Below, one piece after another: positions 28,252 to 36,560 of a DNA stretch of 64,000 nt. The translations under genes were made by a program, and so were the position numbers. This stretch comes from Kineococcus aurantiacus (GTDB lineage Bacteria; Actinomycetota; Actinomycetes; Actinomycetales; Kineococcaceae): contig NZ_JACCBB010000001.1 in assembly GCF_013409345.1 (NCBI RefSeq), positions 3,038,001 to 3,102,000 of the forward strand, in the 5' to 3' direction. The notes under the pieces were generated by a model that searched no databases, had not been told where the DNA came from, and was given only the letters and a program-made list of their open reading frames with translations. Positions within the stretch are counted from its first letter, which is position 1. Every line of letters begins with the position of its first letter.

Positions 28252-29420
28252 CCGCCACCACCACCGCCCGCCGGCTGGCGTGGGTCCCGCTGGGCCTCGC
28301 GCTGGTCTGGTCGGTGGTGGTGCTGACGACGGGCGTCACGACGCAGTCGTGGCAGCCGGGCTACGACCTGTCGGTGTACCGCGACGGGGCCCGGGACCTG
28401 CTGGCCGGCCGCGACCTGTACGACCGGGTCACGGTGCGCGGGCACCACTTCGTCTACCCGCCGTTCGCGGCGGTGCTCTTCGTGCCGCTGGCGCTGCTGC
28501 CGCTGCGGGTGGGGCTGCTGCTGTGGGACGCCCTCCTCGTCGTGGTGCTGGTCCGCGTCGGGGGGCGGCTGCTGCGCCGGGCCGGGGTGCCCGTGGCGCT
28601 GGTGCCGACGGCGCTGGCCCTGGTGGTGGTCTCCGACCCGTTCCGGGAGGCGCTGGTGCTGGGGCAGGTCAGCCCGCTGGTGGTGCTGGCGCTGGTCGCG
28701 GGGGTCGCGCTGGGGGGCACGTGGCCGCGGGCCGGGGGGCTGGCGGCGGGGTTCGCCGCGGCCGTGAAGGTGACCCCGGCGCTGCTGGTGGTGCTCGTCG
28801 TGGAGCGCCGGTGGCGGCGGCTGGTGGGCTGGACGGTGCTGGTGGCGGGGGTGGCCACCCTGGTCGGCCTGGTGGTGGCCCCTCGCTCGTCGCTGCGGTT
28901 CTTCCTCGACGTGGCGTGGGACTCCGCGCGCGTCGCGCCGCCGGGCACGACGAGCAACAACTCCCTGGCCGGGGCCTTCGCGCACGCGGGGGTGCCGGCG
29001 TCCGCGGCGGGGGTGGCCGGGCTGGTCGCGGCGCTGCCGGTCCTGGCGCTGCTGCTGCTGGCGGCCCGCTGCGGGGGCTCTCGCGGTGCCGGCGGGGTCG
29101 GCGGGGTCGAGTTGGGCCTGGCGGTGAGCCTGGCCAGCGCCCTGGTGAGCCCGGTGAGCTGGACGCACCACGTGCTGGCCGCGCCGCTGGCCGCGTGCGC
29201 GCTGGCGCTGGGGGGCCGGGGGTGGCGCGCGGCCGCGGCGGGGGTCGCGGGGGTGGTGTGGCTGCTGCCGGTGCTGCAGTGGGCGGCGCTGGCCGGGGGG
29301 CTCGGCGGGGTGGCGCTGGCGCTGACCCGGCCGGTCTCGGCGCTCGTGCTGCTGGTCCTGCTGGCGGGGCGGGTGGGGCGTCAGGTCACGGACGGGTTGC
29401 GAGTGACACGAGGCGGTTGA
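28248..29420 (+). CDS. GT87 family (DUF2029) polyprenyl-phosphosugar mannosyl/arabinosyltransferase
   Basis: A 390-residue membrane GT-C protein with about ten helices. It carries SVYRDGARDLLAGRDLYD with an early Asp-containing loop, FVYPPFAAVLFVPLALLP, and VSWTHHVLAAPL near the C-terminus, all characteristic of GT87. Family members transfer mannose (PimE) or arabinofuranose (AftC) from polyprenyl carriers outside the membrane. Last gene of the coupled chain, 33 nt before the SpoIID/LGFP gene. An arabinosyltransferase role is favoured by neighbours but not proven. Confidence 0.88.
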   Translation: MTATTTARRLAWVPLGLALVWSVVVLTTGVTTQSWQPGYDLSVYRDGARDLLAGRDLYDRVTVRGHHFVYPPFAAVLFVPLALLPLRVGLLLWDALLVVVLVRVGGRLLRRAGVPVALVPTALALVVVSDPFREALVLGQVSPLVVLALVAGVALGGTWPRAGGLAAGFAAAVKVTPALLVVLVVERRWRRLVGWTVLVAGVATLVGLVVAPRSSLRFFLDVAWDSARVAPPGTTSNNSLAGAFAHAGVPASAAGVAGLVAALPVLALLLLAARCGGSRGAGGVGGVELGLAVSLASALVSPVSWTHHVLAAPLAACALALGGRGWRAAAAGVAGVVWLLPVLQWAALAGGLGGVALALTRPVSALVLLVLLAGRVGRQVTDGLRVTRGG

Positions 29421-29439
29421 CGGACCGTAGATCACCAAG

Positions 29440-29456
29440 CACAGTCGGTAACTGTG
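29440..29456 (+). promoter_or_regulatory. small hairpin over the SpoIID/LGFP start codon
   Basis: CACAGT (29440-29445) / ACTGTG (29451-29456) with loop CGGTA; the 3' arm contains the GTG start at 29454. It could be an operator or an RNA hairpin that hides the start codon. Confidence 0.35.
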
Positions 29457-31499
29457 CGACAGCGACTGGTCCCCGCGGCCCTGGGGGCGGGCCTCCTGGC
29501 GTCCCTCGTCACCGGCATCACCCACCCCACCGACGCCACGGCCGCGATCACCACCTCGGTGACCTACCCCACCCCGGCCTCCGGCGCCTGGACCGTCACC
29601 GGCCAGGGCTACGGCCACGGGTACGGGCTCTCGCAGTGGGGGGCGCAGTCCCGCGCCGTCGCCGGCCAGGACCACCGCCGCATCCTCGCCGACTACTACC
29701 CCGGCACGACCGTCGGCACCCGCGCCGACCGCACCCTGCGCGTGCAGCTGTCCCGGTTCGCCGGCAACGAGGTCTACCTCGAGGCCGAGAACCAGCCGCT
29801 GTGGATCGGCGACGGAACCGCGAAGGTGCCGGCCGGGCAGCGGCTGCAGGTCACCTGGGACGGGTCCGCGCTCGTCCTCACCGCCTGGGCGCCGGGCTGG
29901 GTGAAGGTCTGGTCGCAGCGCTGGACGACCATCCCCACCGTCACGACGATCGTCGGCGGCCCGGGCAACGGCATCTGGGTCGAGCGGGTCGACGGCAGCG
30001 GCAACCTCTACCCCGGGTCCATCTCCTTCCCGCTGTCCTCCCCGGTGACGCCGGTCAACAACGTCGGCCTCGAGGAGTACCTGCTGGGCGTCGTGCCGCG
30101 CGAGTCCCCGGCCTGGTTCGCCACCGAGGCGCTGAAGGCGCAGGCCGTCGCCGCCCGCAGCTACACCCTCTCCACGCTGAAGCCGGCGTCCTCGCCGTAC
30201 GACATCTGCGACTCCGAGTCCTGCCAGGTCTACGCCGGCATCCGCTCGCACACCGCCTCCGGCGCCGTCACCGAGCTGCAGTCCGCCTCCACGACCGCCG
30301 CCGTGCGGGCCACCGCCGGGGAGATCCGCGAGTACCAGGGCGCCGCCGCCTTCACCCAGTTCTCCTCCAGCAACGGCGGCTGGTCGGCCACCGGCAGCAA
30401 GCCCTACCTCGCCGCCCGCGAGGACCCCTGGTCCTCCCCGGCCGGCAAGGTCCCCCAGGACACCGTCGCCCGCTGGACCGCCCAGCTGCCCGTCGCGACC
30501 GTCGCCGCGAACTGCCCGAACGGCGGGGCGCTGCGCTCGATGACCGTCACCCGGCGCACCGGCGACGGCGTCTGGGGCGGGCGGGTCCTCGAACTCGTCC
30601 TGCGCTGCAGCACCGGCGACAAGACCCTCGCCGGCACCTCCGTCGCCCGCTTCGGCTCCACGCTGAAGTCGTCGTGGTGGACCGTCGTGCCCGGCGGGTC
30701 GGCCGACATCACCGCCTACTGGCGCGCCGCGGGCGGCGACGCCTCCGTCCTGGGCCGGCCCACGTCCGACGTCTTCGCCCTGCCCCAGGTCGAGGGGTCG
30801 TACCAGAACTTCGAGCGCGGGGCCGTGTACTGGTCCCCGCGCTCGGGCGTGCACGCCGTGCGCGGCGCGATCCGCGACGCGTGGGGCCGGCTGGGCTGGG
30901 AGAACTCCGCGCTGGCCTTCCCCAGCACCGACGAACGCCCGCTCGCCCTGCGCGGCGGCGCCTTCCAGCAGTTCCTCGGCGGGTCGCTGTACTGGTCCCC
31001 GGCCACCGGCGCCCACGAGGTCCGCGGCGCGATCCGCGACCGCTGGGGCGCGCTGGGCTGGGAGACCGGCTACCTCGGCTACCCCACGAGCGACGAGCGG
31101 CGGCTGGCCGCCGGGGCCTACGCCACCTTCGAGGGCGGGTCGGTGTACTGGTCCCGGGCCACCGGGGCCCACGCCGTGCGCGGTGCGATCCGCGACGCCT
31201 GGGGCCGCACCGGCTGGGAGGACGGCGTCCTGGGCTACCCCGTGACCGACGAGCTGAAGCTGTCCGGCGGCGCCTTCACGGCCTTCGCGGGCGGGTCGGT
31301 GTACTGGTCCCCGGCCACCGGGGCCCACGTCGTGCGCGGCGCGATCCGCGACGCGTGGGGCGCCCAGGGCTGGGAGACCGGCCGTCTGGGCTACCCCACG
31401 AGCGACGAGCGCGCCGTCGCCGGTGGCCGCCGCAGCGACTTCCAGGGCGGGTCGATCACCTGGACGCAGAGCGGCGGGGCCGTCGTCACCTACTCCTGA
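29454..31499 (+). CDS. secreted SpoIID/LytB-domain protein with five LGFP repeats
   Basis: A 681-residue exported protein. Signal peptide residues 1-30 (cleavage near DATAAIT); SpoIID-like region about 45-400 with GQGYGHGYGLSQWGA, LEEYLLGVVPRESP and AVAARSYTL; then five LGFP repeats (about 412-681), each reading like GGSVYWSPATGAHVVRGAI and ending GYPTSDE. SpoIID is a lytic transglycosylase of denuded peptidoglycan; LGFP repeats are envelope-binding modules of actinobacteria. GTG 29454 is the start. It follows the arabinogalactan genes, suggesting wall remodelling next to the newly made polymer. Confidence 0.93.
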   Translation: MRQRLVPAALGAGLLASLVTGITHPTDATAAITTSVTYPTPASGAWTVTGQGYGHGYGLSQWGAQSRAVAGQDHRRILADYYPGTTVGTRADRTLRVQLSRFAGNEVYLEAENQPLWIGDGTAKVPAGQRLQVTWDGSALVLTAWAPGWVKVWSQRWTTIPTVTTIVGGPGNGIWVERVDGSGNLYPGSISFPLSSPVTPVNNVGLEEYLLGVVPRESPAWFATEALKAQAVAARSYTLSTLKPASSPYDICDSESCQVYAGIRSHTASGAVTELQSASTTAAVRATAGEIREYQGAAAFTQFSSSNGGWSATGSKPYLAAREDPWSSPAGKVPQDTVARWTAQLPVATVAANCPNGGALRSMTVTRRTGDGVWGGRVLELVLRCSTGDKTLAGTSVARFGSTLKSSWWTVVPGGSADITAYWRAAGGDASVLGRPTSDVFALPQVEGSYQNFERGAVYWSPRSGVHAVRGAIRDAWGRLGWENSALAFPSTDERPLALRGGAFQQFLGGSLYWSPATGAHEVRGAIRDRWGALGWETGYLGYPTSDERRLAAGAYATFEGGSVYWSRATGAHAVRGAIRDAWGRTGWEDGVLGYPVTDELKLSGGAFTAFAGGSVYWSPATGAHVVRGAIRDAWGAQGWETGRLGYPTSDERAVAGGRRSDFQGGSITWTQSGGAVVTYS

Positions 31500-31550
31500 G
31501 CCGCCGGCCGCACCACCGCCCGTGGGGGGGTGGCGCGGCCCGGTCGCCGG

Positions 31551-31556
31551 TAGGGT
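31551..31556 (+). promoter_or_regulatory. minus-10 box TAGGGT of the SpoIIE-type gene
   Basis: TAGGGT about 55 nt before GTG 31612. Unlike the leaderless genes, this one would have a leader of roughly 48 nt with the purine-rich CTGGGGGGATGA near the start. Confidence 0.4.
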
Positions 31557-31611
31557 CCAGCGCAGGTCGCCCCGTACCGCAGGGTGTCCGGACCTGGGGG
31601 GATGACTCGGT

Positions 31612-33438
31612 GTGAGGCCACTGCCGGAGCCCGACTTCCAGCGCGTCTTCGACGAGACCCCGGCCCCGCTGCTGCTGCTGACGCCGGACTTCGTCATCGT
31701 GCGGGCCAACCGCGCGCGGCTGGAGGCCACCGCCACGACGCTGGAGGACACCGTCGGCCGCGGCCTGTTCGAGGTCTTCCCCATGAACCCCGACGACCCC
31801 GCCGCCGACGGGCTGGTGAAGCTGCGCGACTCCCTGGTCCTGACCCGCCAGACCCGCCGCCCGCAGACGATGGCCGTGCAGAAGTACGACATCCCGATGC
31901 CCGACGGCACCTTCGAGGAACGGTTCTGGAGCCCGCGCAACGTCCCGATCCTCGACGAGGACGGCGAGGTGGTGCTGCTGCTGCACCGCTCCGACGACAT
32001 CACCGGCTACGTCCACACCCGCACCCAGGCCCAGGCCTCGGCCGAGCTGAGCGAGCGCCTGCGCGAGCGCGCCGAACGCGTCGAGCACGACCTGTTCGCC
32101 CGCACCCGCGAGCTGGAGCAGCTCGTGGAGCACCTGGGGCGGGCGACCGCCCGCGCCGAGCTGCTGGCGGGCGTCACCAGCGAGCTGACCAGCACCCTGG
32201 ACGGCGAGCAGGCCGTCGGCCGCCTGGCCCGGCTGGTGGTGCCGCTGCTCGCGGACTGGTGCATCGTCAGCCTGGTCACCGACGAGCCGCGCCGGAGCGC
32301 GCGGGGGCTGCGCGACGTCGGCAGCTGGCACGCCGAGGAGGGGATGCGGCCGGTCGTGGCCGAGTACGCCGCCACCCGCCTGGGGGTGCTGCAGGAGGGG
32401 TCGCTGCTCGACCAGGCCCTGGCCACCGGCCAGCCGCGGGTCCGGCCGGCACGGGCCCTGGAGTACCTGCACTCGGTGCTGCCGCCGGGCCGGGCCCGGG
32501 ACCTGGTCACCGAGCTCGCACCGGAGTCCCTGCTGACCCTGCCGCTGCGCGCCCGCGGGCGGACCCTGGGGGCGCTCATGCTGGCCAACGGCGCCGCCCG
32601 CAGCCCCATCACCGCCGAGGAGACCGCCACCGCGACCGACATCGCCGGGCGGGCCGGGCTCGCCCTGGACAACGCCCGCCTGTACCGGCAGCAGCGGGAG
32701 CTGGCCGAGGCCCTGCAGCGGTCGCTGCTGACCGAGCCCGCGCAGACGGACCAGCTCGAGGTCGCGGTGCGGTACACGCCCGCCGCGGAGACCGCCCAGG
32801 TGGGCGGGGACTGGTACGACTCCTTCGTCCAGCCGTGCGGCACCACGGTCCTGGCCGTCGGTGACGTCCTGGGCCACAACACCGACGCGGCCGCGGCCAT
32901 GGCCCAGGTCCGCTCGCTCCTGCGGGGCATCGCCGTGGCCAGCGACGCCGGGCCCGCCGCCGTCCTGGCCGGCGTCGACCGGGCGATGGTCACCCTCGAC
33001 GTGGGCACGACCGCGACGGCCGTCGTGGCGCGCGTGGAGCAGACCGAGCAGGAGGCCCGGCGCGGGGTGCGGCGGCTGGTGTGGTCCAACGCGGGGCACC
33101 CGCCGCCCGTCCTCCTCACCCCCCGGGCCCAGGTGTCCCTGCTGGAGGCCCCGGCCGCCGAACTGCTCCTCGGGGTGCTGCCCGACGTGCCGCGCGGTGA
33201 GAGCGTCACCGAGCTCGAGTCCGGCTCGACCGTCGTGCTCTACACCGACGGCCTCGTCGAGCGCCGCGGTGAGCCGCTGGACGACGGTCTCGCCCGCCTG
33301 CGCGGGGCGCTGGAGGAGCTCGCCCCGCAGGACCTCCCCCTGGACGCCCTGTGCGACGCGGTCCTGCAGCGGATGCTGCCGGAGCGGCCCGAGGACGACG
33401 TGGCGCTGCTGGTGGTGCGGCTGCACCCGCAGGGCTGA
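31612..33438 (+). CDS. PAS-GAF-SpoIIE (PP2C-type) serine phosphatase
   Basis: A 608-residue cytosolic signalling protein. A PAS-like domain spans residues about 8-130 (FQRVFDETPAPLLLLTPDF), a coiled linker 135-180, a GAF domain about 180-365 and a SpoIIE/PP2C phosphatase domain about 385-605 with GGDWYD, VGDVLGHN, NAGHPPP, LYTDGLVE and EDDVALLVVR. The metal-binding aspartates are intact. Such proteins dephosphorylate anti-anti-sigma factors to control an alternative sigma factor in response to a ligand or light. No sigma partner is encoded nearby. Confidence 0.93.
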   Translation: MRPLPEPDFQRVFDETPAPLLLLTPDFVIVRANRARLEATATTLEDTVGRGLFEVFPMNPDDPAADGLVKLRDSLVLTRQTRRPQTMAVQKYDIPMPDGTFEERFWSPRNVPILDEDGEVVLLLHRSDDITGYVHTRTQAQASAELSERLRERAERVEHDLFARTRELEQLVEHLGRATARAELLAGVTSELTSTLDGEQAVGRLARLVVPLLADWCIVSLVTDEPRRSARGLRDVGSWHAEEGMRPVVAEYAATRLGVLQEGSLLDQALATGQPRVRPARALEYLHSVLPPGRARDLVTELAPESLLTLPLRARGRTLGALMLANGAARSPITAEETATATDIAGRAGLALDNARLYRQQRELAEALQRSLLTEPAQTDQLEVAVRYTPAAETAQVGGDWYDSFVQPCGTTVLAVGDVLGHNTDAAAAMAQVRSLLRGIAVASDAGPAAVLAGVDRAMVTLDVGTTATAVVARVEQTEQEARRGVRRLVWSNAGHPPPVLLTPRAQVSLLEAPAAELLLGVLPDVPRGESVTELESGSTVVLYTDGLVERRGEPLDDGLARLRGALEELAPQDLPLDALCDAVLQRMLPERPEDDVALLVVRLHPQG

Positions 33439-33696
33439 CCGGCCCGGCCGGCTCGTCAGGCAGGACCGGCGCTGGTGGGGAGCTCGCGGCCGGTGCCGGC
33501 CAGGGAGGCGGCGACGACCGGGCGCAGCTCGTCGGCGGGGTCCGCGAAGGGCTGCACGGTGGAGGTCGGCCAGCCGCCGGCCCGGCAGTCGTGGGTGCCC
33601 AGCTGAGCGGGCAGGAGTCGTCGGCTCGCGCCGGGTCGAGCCGGGACCGCGGGGCGCCGGCGATGAGTTGAGCCGGTGGGGCAGGTCTGTCCCGTC

Positions 33697-34287
33697 ATGG
33701 CGCTGCTGATCTCCTCCGCTTCCACGTCCCTGGACGGTTTCGTCGCCTCGCCCGACGACGACCCCGGTCCGCTCTTCGACTGGTACTCCGCCGGCGACGT
33801 CGTGGTCCCCAACGCCGGGGACCTGCCGCCGTTCCACCTCACCCCCACCAGCGCCGCGCACTGGCGCGACTGGGTGACCCGCCTGGGGTGCGTGCTGGTG
33901 GGCAGGCGCCTGTTCGACCTGACCGACGGGTGGCGCGGGCGCCACCCGCTGGGGGTGCCGGTGGTCGTCCTGACCCACCGGCCACCGACCGGGTGGGACC
34001 ACCCGGGCACTGAGGACCCCACCTTCGCCACCACCGTGCCCGAGGCGGTCGCGGCGGCCACCGCGATCGCCGGTGAGCGGGTGGTGGGGGTGGCCGCCGG
34101 TGAGGTCGCCACGCAGCTGCACGCCGCCGGTCTGCTCGACGAGGTGCGGGTCGACCTGGTCCCGGTCTTCCTCGGTCGCGGCCGGCGGTACTTCACCGAC
34201 CCCGACGCCCCGGTCCGGCTGTCCGGTCCCAGCAGCGTCGTCGTCAGCGAGGGGGTCACCCACCTGAGCTTCCCCGTGCGGCGCTGA
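33697..34287 (+). CDS. dihydrofolate reductase family (RibD C-terminal-like) protein
   Basis: A 196-residue RibD_C/DHFR-fold protein: SSASTSLDGFVASPDD at the N-terminus, CVLVGRRLFDLTDGW in the centre, and VVVSEGVTHLSFPV at the end. Actinobacterial genomes have many such stand-alone reductases of unknown substrate, often stress-linked. ATG 33697 is chosen because the family begins there; a GTG 21 nt upstream is less likely. Monocistronic by context. Confidence 0.85.
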   Translation: MALLISSASTSLDGFVASPDDDPGPLFDWYSAGDVVVPNAGDLPPFHLTPTSAAHWRDWVTRLGCVLVGRRLFDLTDGWRGRHPLGVPVVVLTHRPPTGWDHPGTEDPTFATTVPEAVAAATAIAGERVVGVAAGEVATQLHAAGLLDEVRVDLVPVFLGRGRRYFTDPDAPVRLSGPSSVVVSEGVTHLSFPVRR

Positions 34288-34389
34288 CGTGCCGCCCGGG
34301 GCGTGCGCACCGCCACGGGCCCGCCCGGTACGCCTCTTCACCGGGAACACCGACACACCGTTGTCGCGCGGGCGCCCGAGGGTGGACCC

Positions 34390-34827
34390 GTGACCGAGAC
34401 CACGAACCCCACGACCACGAACCCCACGACCACGAACCCCACGAACCCCGAGACTGCTGCCGCCGCCCGGCGCTCGCTGGACCGGTGGCTGACGATGTGG
34501 AACACCGACGGCGACATCGCCCGGGAGATCTGCGCCGACGACTTCCGGATCCGCCTCACCTCGACCGAGCCCGACGGGTCGGCCCCCGCGGACGACATCC
34601 GCAGCGCCGAGGACTTCGCGCGGTACCTGCGCTGGTGGCACGAGCAGAACCCCGGCGTCGTCTTCACCGCCGTCGCCGACGCGATCGACGGCGAGCACGG
34701 CCGGCTGCTGTGGGACGTGGAGGCGGACGGCCGGCGCGCGGGGGGCGTCGACGTGTTCGACTTCGACCGGGACGGCCGGGTCCGGCGCGTCTGGTCGGTC
34801 GGTGGGCAGCGGAGCGTGCGGAGCTGA
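34390..34827 (+). CDS. SnoaL-like / NTF2-fold protein
   Basis: A 145-residue protein with an NTF2-like fold from about residue 22: RRSLDRWLTMWNTDGDIAREICADDF and DVFDFDRDGRVRRVWSVG. The N-terminal tail is a Thr-Asn-Pro repeat encoded by 15-bp tandem repeats. Function unknown; SnoaL-like proteins include cyclases, isomerases and binding proteins. GTG 34390 is the start; the repeat tail begins a few codons later. Confidence 0.8.
   Translation: MTETTNPTTTNPTTTNPTNPETAAAARRSLDRWLTMWNTDGDIAREICADDFRIRLTSTEPDGSAPADDIRSAEDFARYLRWWHEQNPGVVFTAVADAIDGEHGRLLWDVEADGRRAGGVDVFDFDRDGRVRRVWSVGGQRSVRS
34401..34449 (+). repeat. 15-bp in-frame tandem repeat
   Basis: CACGAACCCCACGAC at 34401-34415 and 34416-34430, then a truncated copy 34431-34440 and a partial one to 34449. 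It encodes the Thr-Asn-Pro-rich N-terminal tail. The length is a multiple of three, so slippage would change tail length, not frame. Confidence 0.85.
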
Positions 34828-34870
34828 GGCGCGACGTGGAGGGGACCGCCCCCGCCGGGCCGTGCCCTGC

Positions 34871-34876
34871 CAGACT
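34871..34876 (+). promoter_or_regulatory. minus-10 box CAGACT of the WYL regulator (leaderless)
   Basis: CAGACT ends 6 nt before GTG 34883, identical in sequence and spacing to the box at 6870. Confidence 0.5.
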
Positions 34877-34882
34877 CCCGGC

Positions 34883-35629
34883 GTGAAGCGAGCCGAGCGG
34901 CAGTACGCCCTCGTCGACCTGCTGCGCGGAGCGCGCCGGCCGTGGTCCGCGGCCCGGCTCGCGGCGGAGTTCGGGGTGTCCACGCGCACCGTCGAACGCG
35001 ACATCGCCTCGCTGCAGCTCGCCGGGGTCCCCGTCTACGCCGACCACGGGGCGGCGGGTGGGTACTCGATCCTGCGCGAGTACTCGCTGCCGCCGCTGAA
35101 CCTGTCGGCCGCCGAGTCGCTGGCGGTGCTGGCGGGGCTGGCCCTGCTGGAGTCCTCCCCGTACCAGGGGGCCGCCCGCCGCGCCCACGCCAAGATCGCC
35201 GCGGTCGTGGACGAGGCGCACCGGGCGCCCGTGCAGGAGGTGCTGGGCAGGGTCGCGGTCATCGACGCCGCCGCCCCGGCCGGCGGCGGCGTGCCGATGG
35301 GGTTGATCTCCGACGTCATCGCCGCCCGGCGGGTGGTGCGGCTGACCTACTCCGGTGAGGCCGCCGACGGCGGCCCGGACCCCAGCACCAGCACCGTCCG
35401 CGACGTGGAGACGATGGGTCTGCTGCGCGGGGGAGACGCCTGGTTGCTCGTGGGGTGGTGCCGGCTGCGGGAGGCGGTCCGCGGTTTCCGCATCGAGCGG
35501 ATCACCCGGCTGGAGGTCCTCGACGAGGTGGCGCCACCGCGCGACCCGGCCCTGTGGGAGGCCGACCTGGCGCGGTGGTCGACGCGGCGCCTGGCGTGGA
35601 CCGCGGCGGCGGACCGCCGAGCGCGCTGA
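34883..35629 (+). CDS. HTH-WYL family transcriptional regulator
   Basis: A 248-residue regulator. N-terminal HTH_11 winged helix (LVDLLRGARRPWSAARLAAE, FGVSTRTVERDIASLQ), the PPLNLSAAESLAVLAGLALL helix, and a WYL domain about 140-230 with LLVGWCRLREAVRGFRIERI. WYL domains sense nucleic acid or nucleotide ligands. GTG 34883 is leaderless. Targets are unknown; the adjacent SnoaL-like gene is a candidate by proximity. Confidence 0.9.
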   Translation: MKRAERQYALVDLLRGARRPWSAARLAAEFGVSTRTVERDIASLQLAGVPVYADHGAAGGYSILREYSLPPLNLSAAESLAVLAGLALLESSPYQGAARRAHAKIAAVVDEAHRAPVQEVLGRVAVIDAAAPAGGGVPMGLISDVIAARRVVRLTYSGEAADGGPDPSTSTVRDVETMGLLRGGDAWLLVGWCRLREAVRGFRIERITRLEVLDEVAPPRDPALWEADLARWSTRRLAWTAAADRRAR

Positions 35630-35659
35630 CCGCCCCGCCGGGTGCGGACGGGCCGGGGG

Positions 35660-36430
35660 TCAGGGCAGCTGCTGGGCGATGGCCCGGGCGGCCCGGCGGA
35701 CCTCCACGCTGAGCGCGGGGACCCGTTCCACCGGCAGTTCCTCCTGCCGGCCGGCGACCTGGACCGCGCACTCGGTGCTGCTGCCGTCGACGAGCACGGC
35801 GACGGCCACGGAGGCCATGCCGGGCTCCCGCTCCCCGCGGGCCTGGGAGAAGCCGGCCGCCCGGATGGCGTCCATCTGCGCGTCGAACTGCTCGTGGTCC
35901 ACGACCGGGTCCACGGCCGGGTCCGCGGGGGCGCCCGCCCCGGGGGCCGGTGACAGGAGGGCCCGCCGCTGCTCGGGGTCCATGTGCGCCAGCAGCACCT
36001 TGCCGGCACCGACGTGCAGCGGCAGGCGCTCACCGATGGGCAGCTCGTAGCGCAGCGGGGTGGTGCCCTGCACGCGGGCCAGGACGAGGCGGGAGGCCCC
36101 CAGGCGCTTGAACAGCGAGGAGGTCAGACCCGTCGAGGCCGCCAGGTCGTGCAGCACCGGCCGCGCGGCGGTCAGCAGCGGGCTGCTCGTGAGGTAGGCG
36201 TGCGCCCCCAGCAGGAGCGCGACCCCGGGGCGGTACTCGTGCCCGTCGCGCTCGACGCGGCCGCGGGCCTCGAGGACGGTGAGGATGCGCTGCGTGGTGG
36301 CCACGGGCAGTCCGGCGCGGCGGGCGATGTCGGTCAGGCGCAGCGGGCGCCGGCTGCTGTCCAGGACCTCCAGGACGTCGATCGCCCGCTCCAGCGACCG
36401 CATGCTGGTCGCGGTCCGTTCCTCCGCCAC
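35660..36430 (-). CDS. IclR family transcriptional regulator
   Basis: A 256-residue IclR regulator: HTH about 18-65 (AIDVLEVLDSSRRPLRLTDI, GLPVATTQRILTVLEARG) and the C-terminal effector domain with LHVGAGKVLLAHM and a CAVQVAG stretch. Start GTG 36430 has GAGGGA 4 nt upstream; a TTG at 36442 is less likely. It lies last in a leftward series after the cyclase, membrane, permease and dehydrogenase-RraA genes, and IclR proteins usually control catabolism of an organic acid, so those genes are its probable targets. Confidence 0.92.
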   Translation of the reverse strand: MAEERTATSMRSLERAIDVLEVLDSSRRPLRLTDIARRAGLPVATTQRILTVLEARGRVERDGHEYRPGVALLLGAHAYLTSSPLLTAARPVLHDLAASTGLTSSLFKRLGASRLVLARVQGTTPLRYELPIGERLPLHVGAGKVLLAHMDPEQRRALLSPAPGAGAPADPAVDPVVDHEQFDAQMDAIRAAGFSQARGEREPGMASVAVAVLVDGSSTECAVQVAGRQEELPVERVPALSVEVRRAARAIAQQLP

Positions 36431-36560
36431 GCCGTCCCTCAACGCCCGCCGTGCGGCGTGCCGCGACCCGAGATCCCCACGCGCCCGACCGTACCGGCCC
36501 GACCGGCCGCCGGCGGAGCAGGCCCGGCGCTGCGCACCGCGCCCGGTCCACCGGGCCGGT

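Noticed and set aside
28017-32003. A 1,300-codon open frame on the minus strand opposite GtrA, GT87, SpoIID/LGFP and the phosphatase
   Set aside because: Antisense shadow in high-GC DNA; arginine/proline/histidine-rich with no domain, while the plus-strand genes have clear families and overlaps.
36431-36442. TTG start for the IclR gene
   Set aside because: GTG 36430 has a GAGGGA 4 nt upstream and begins closer to the conserved HTH.
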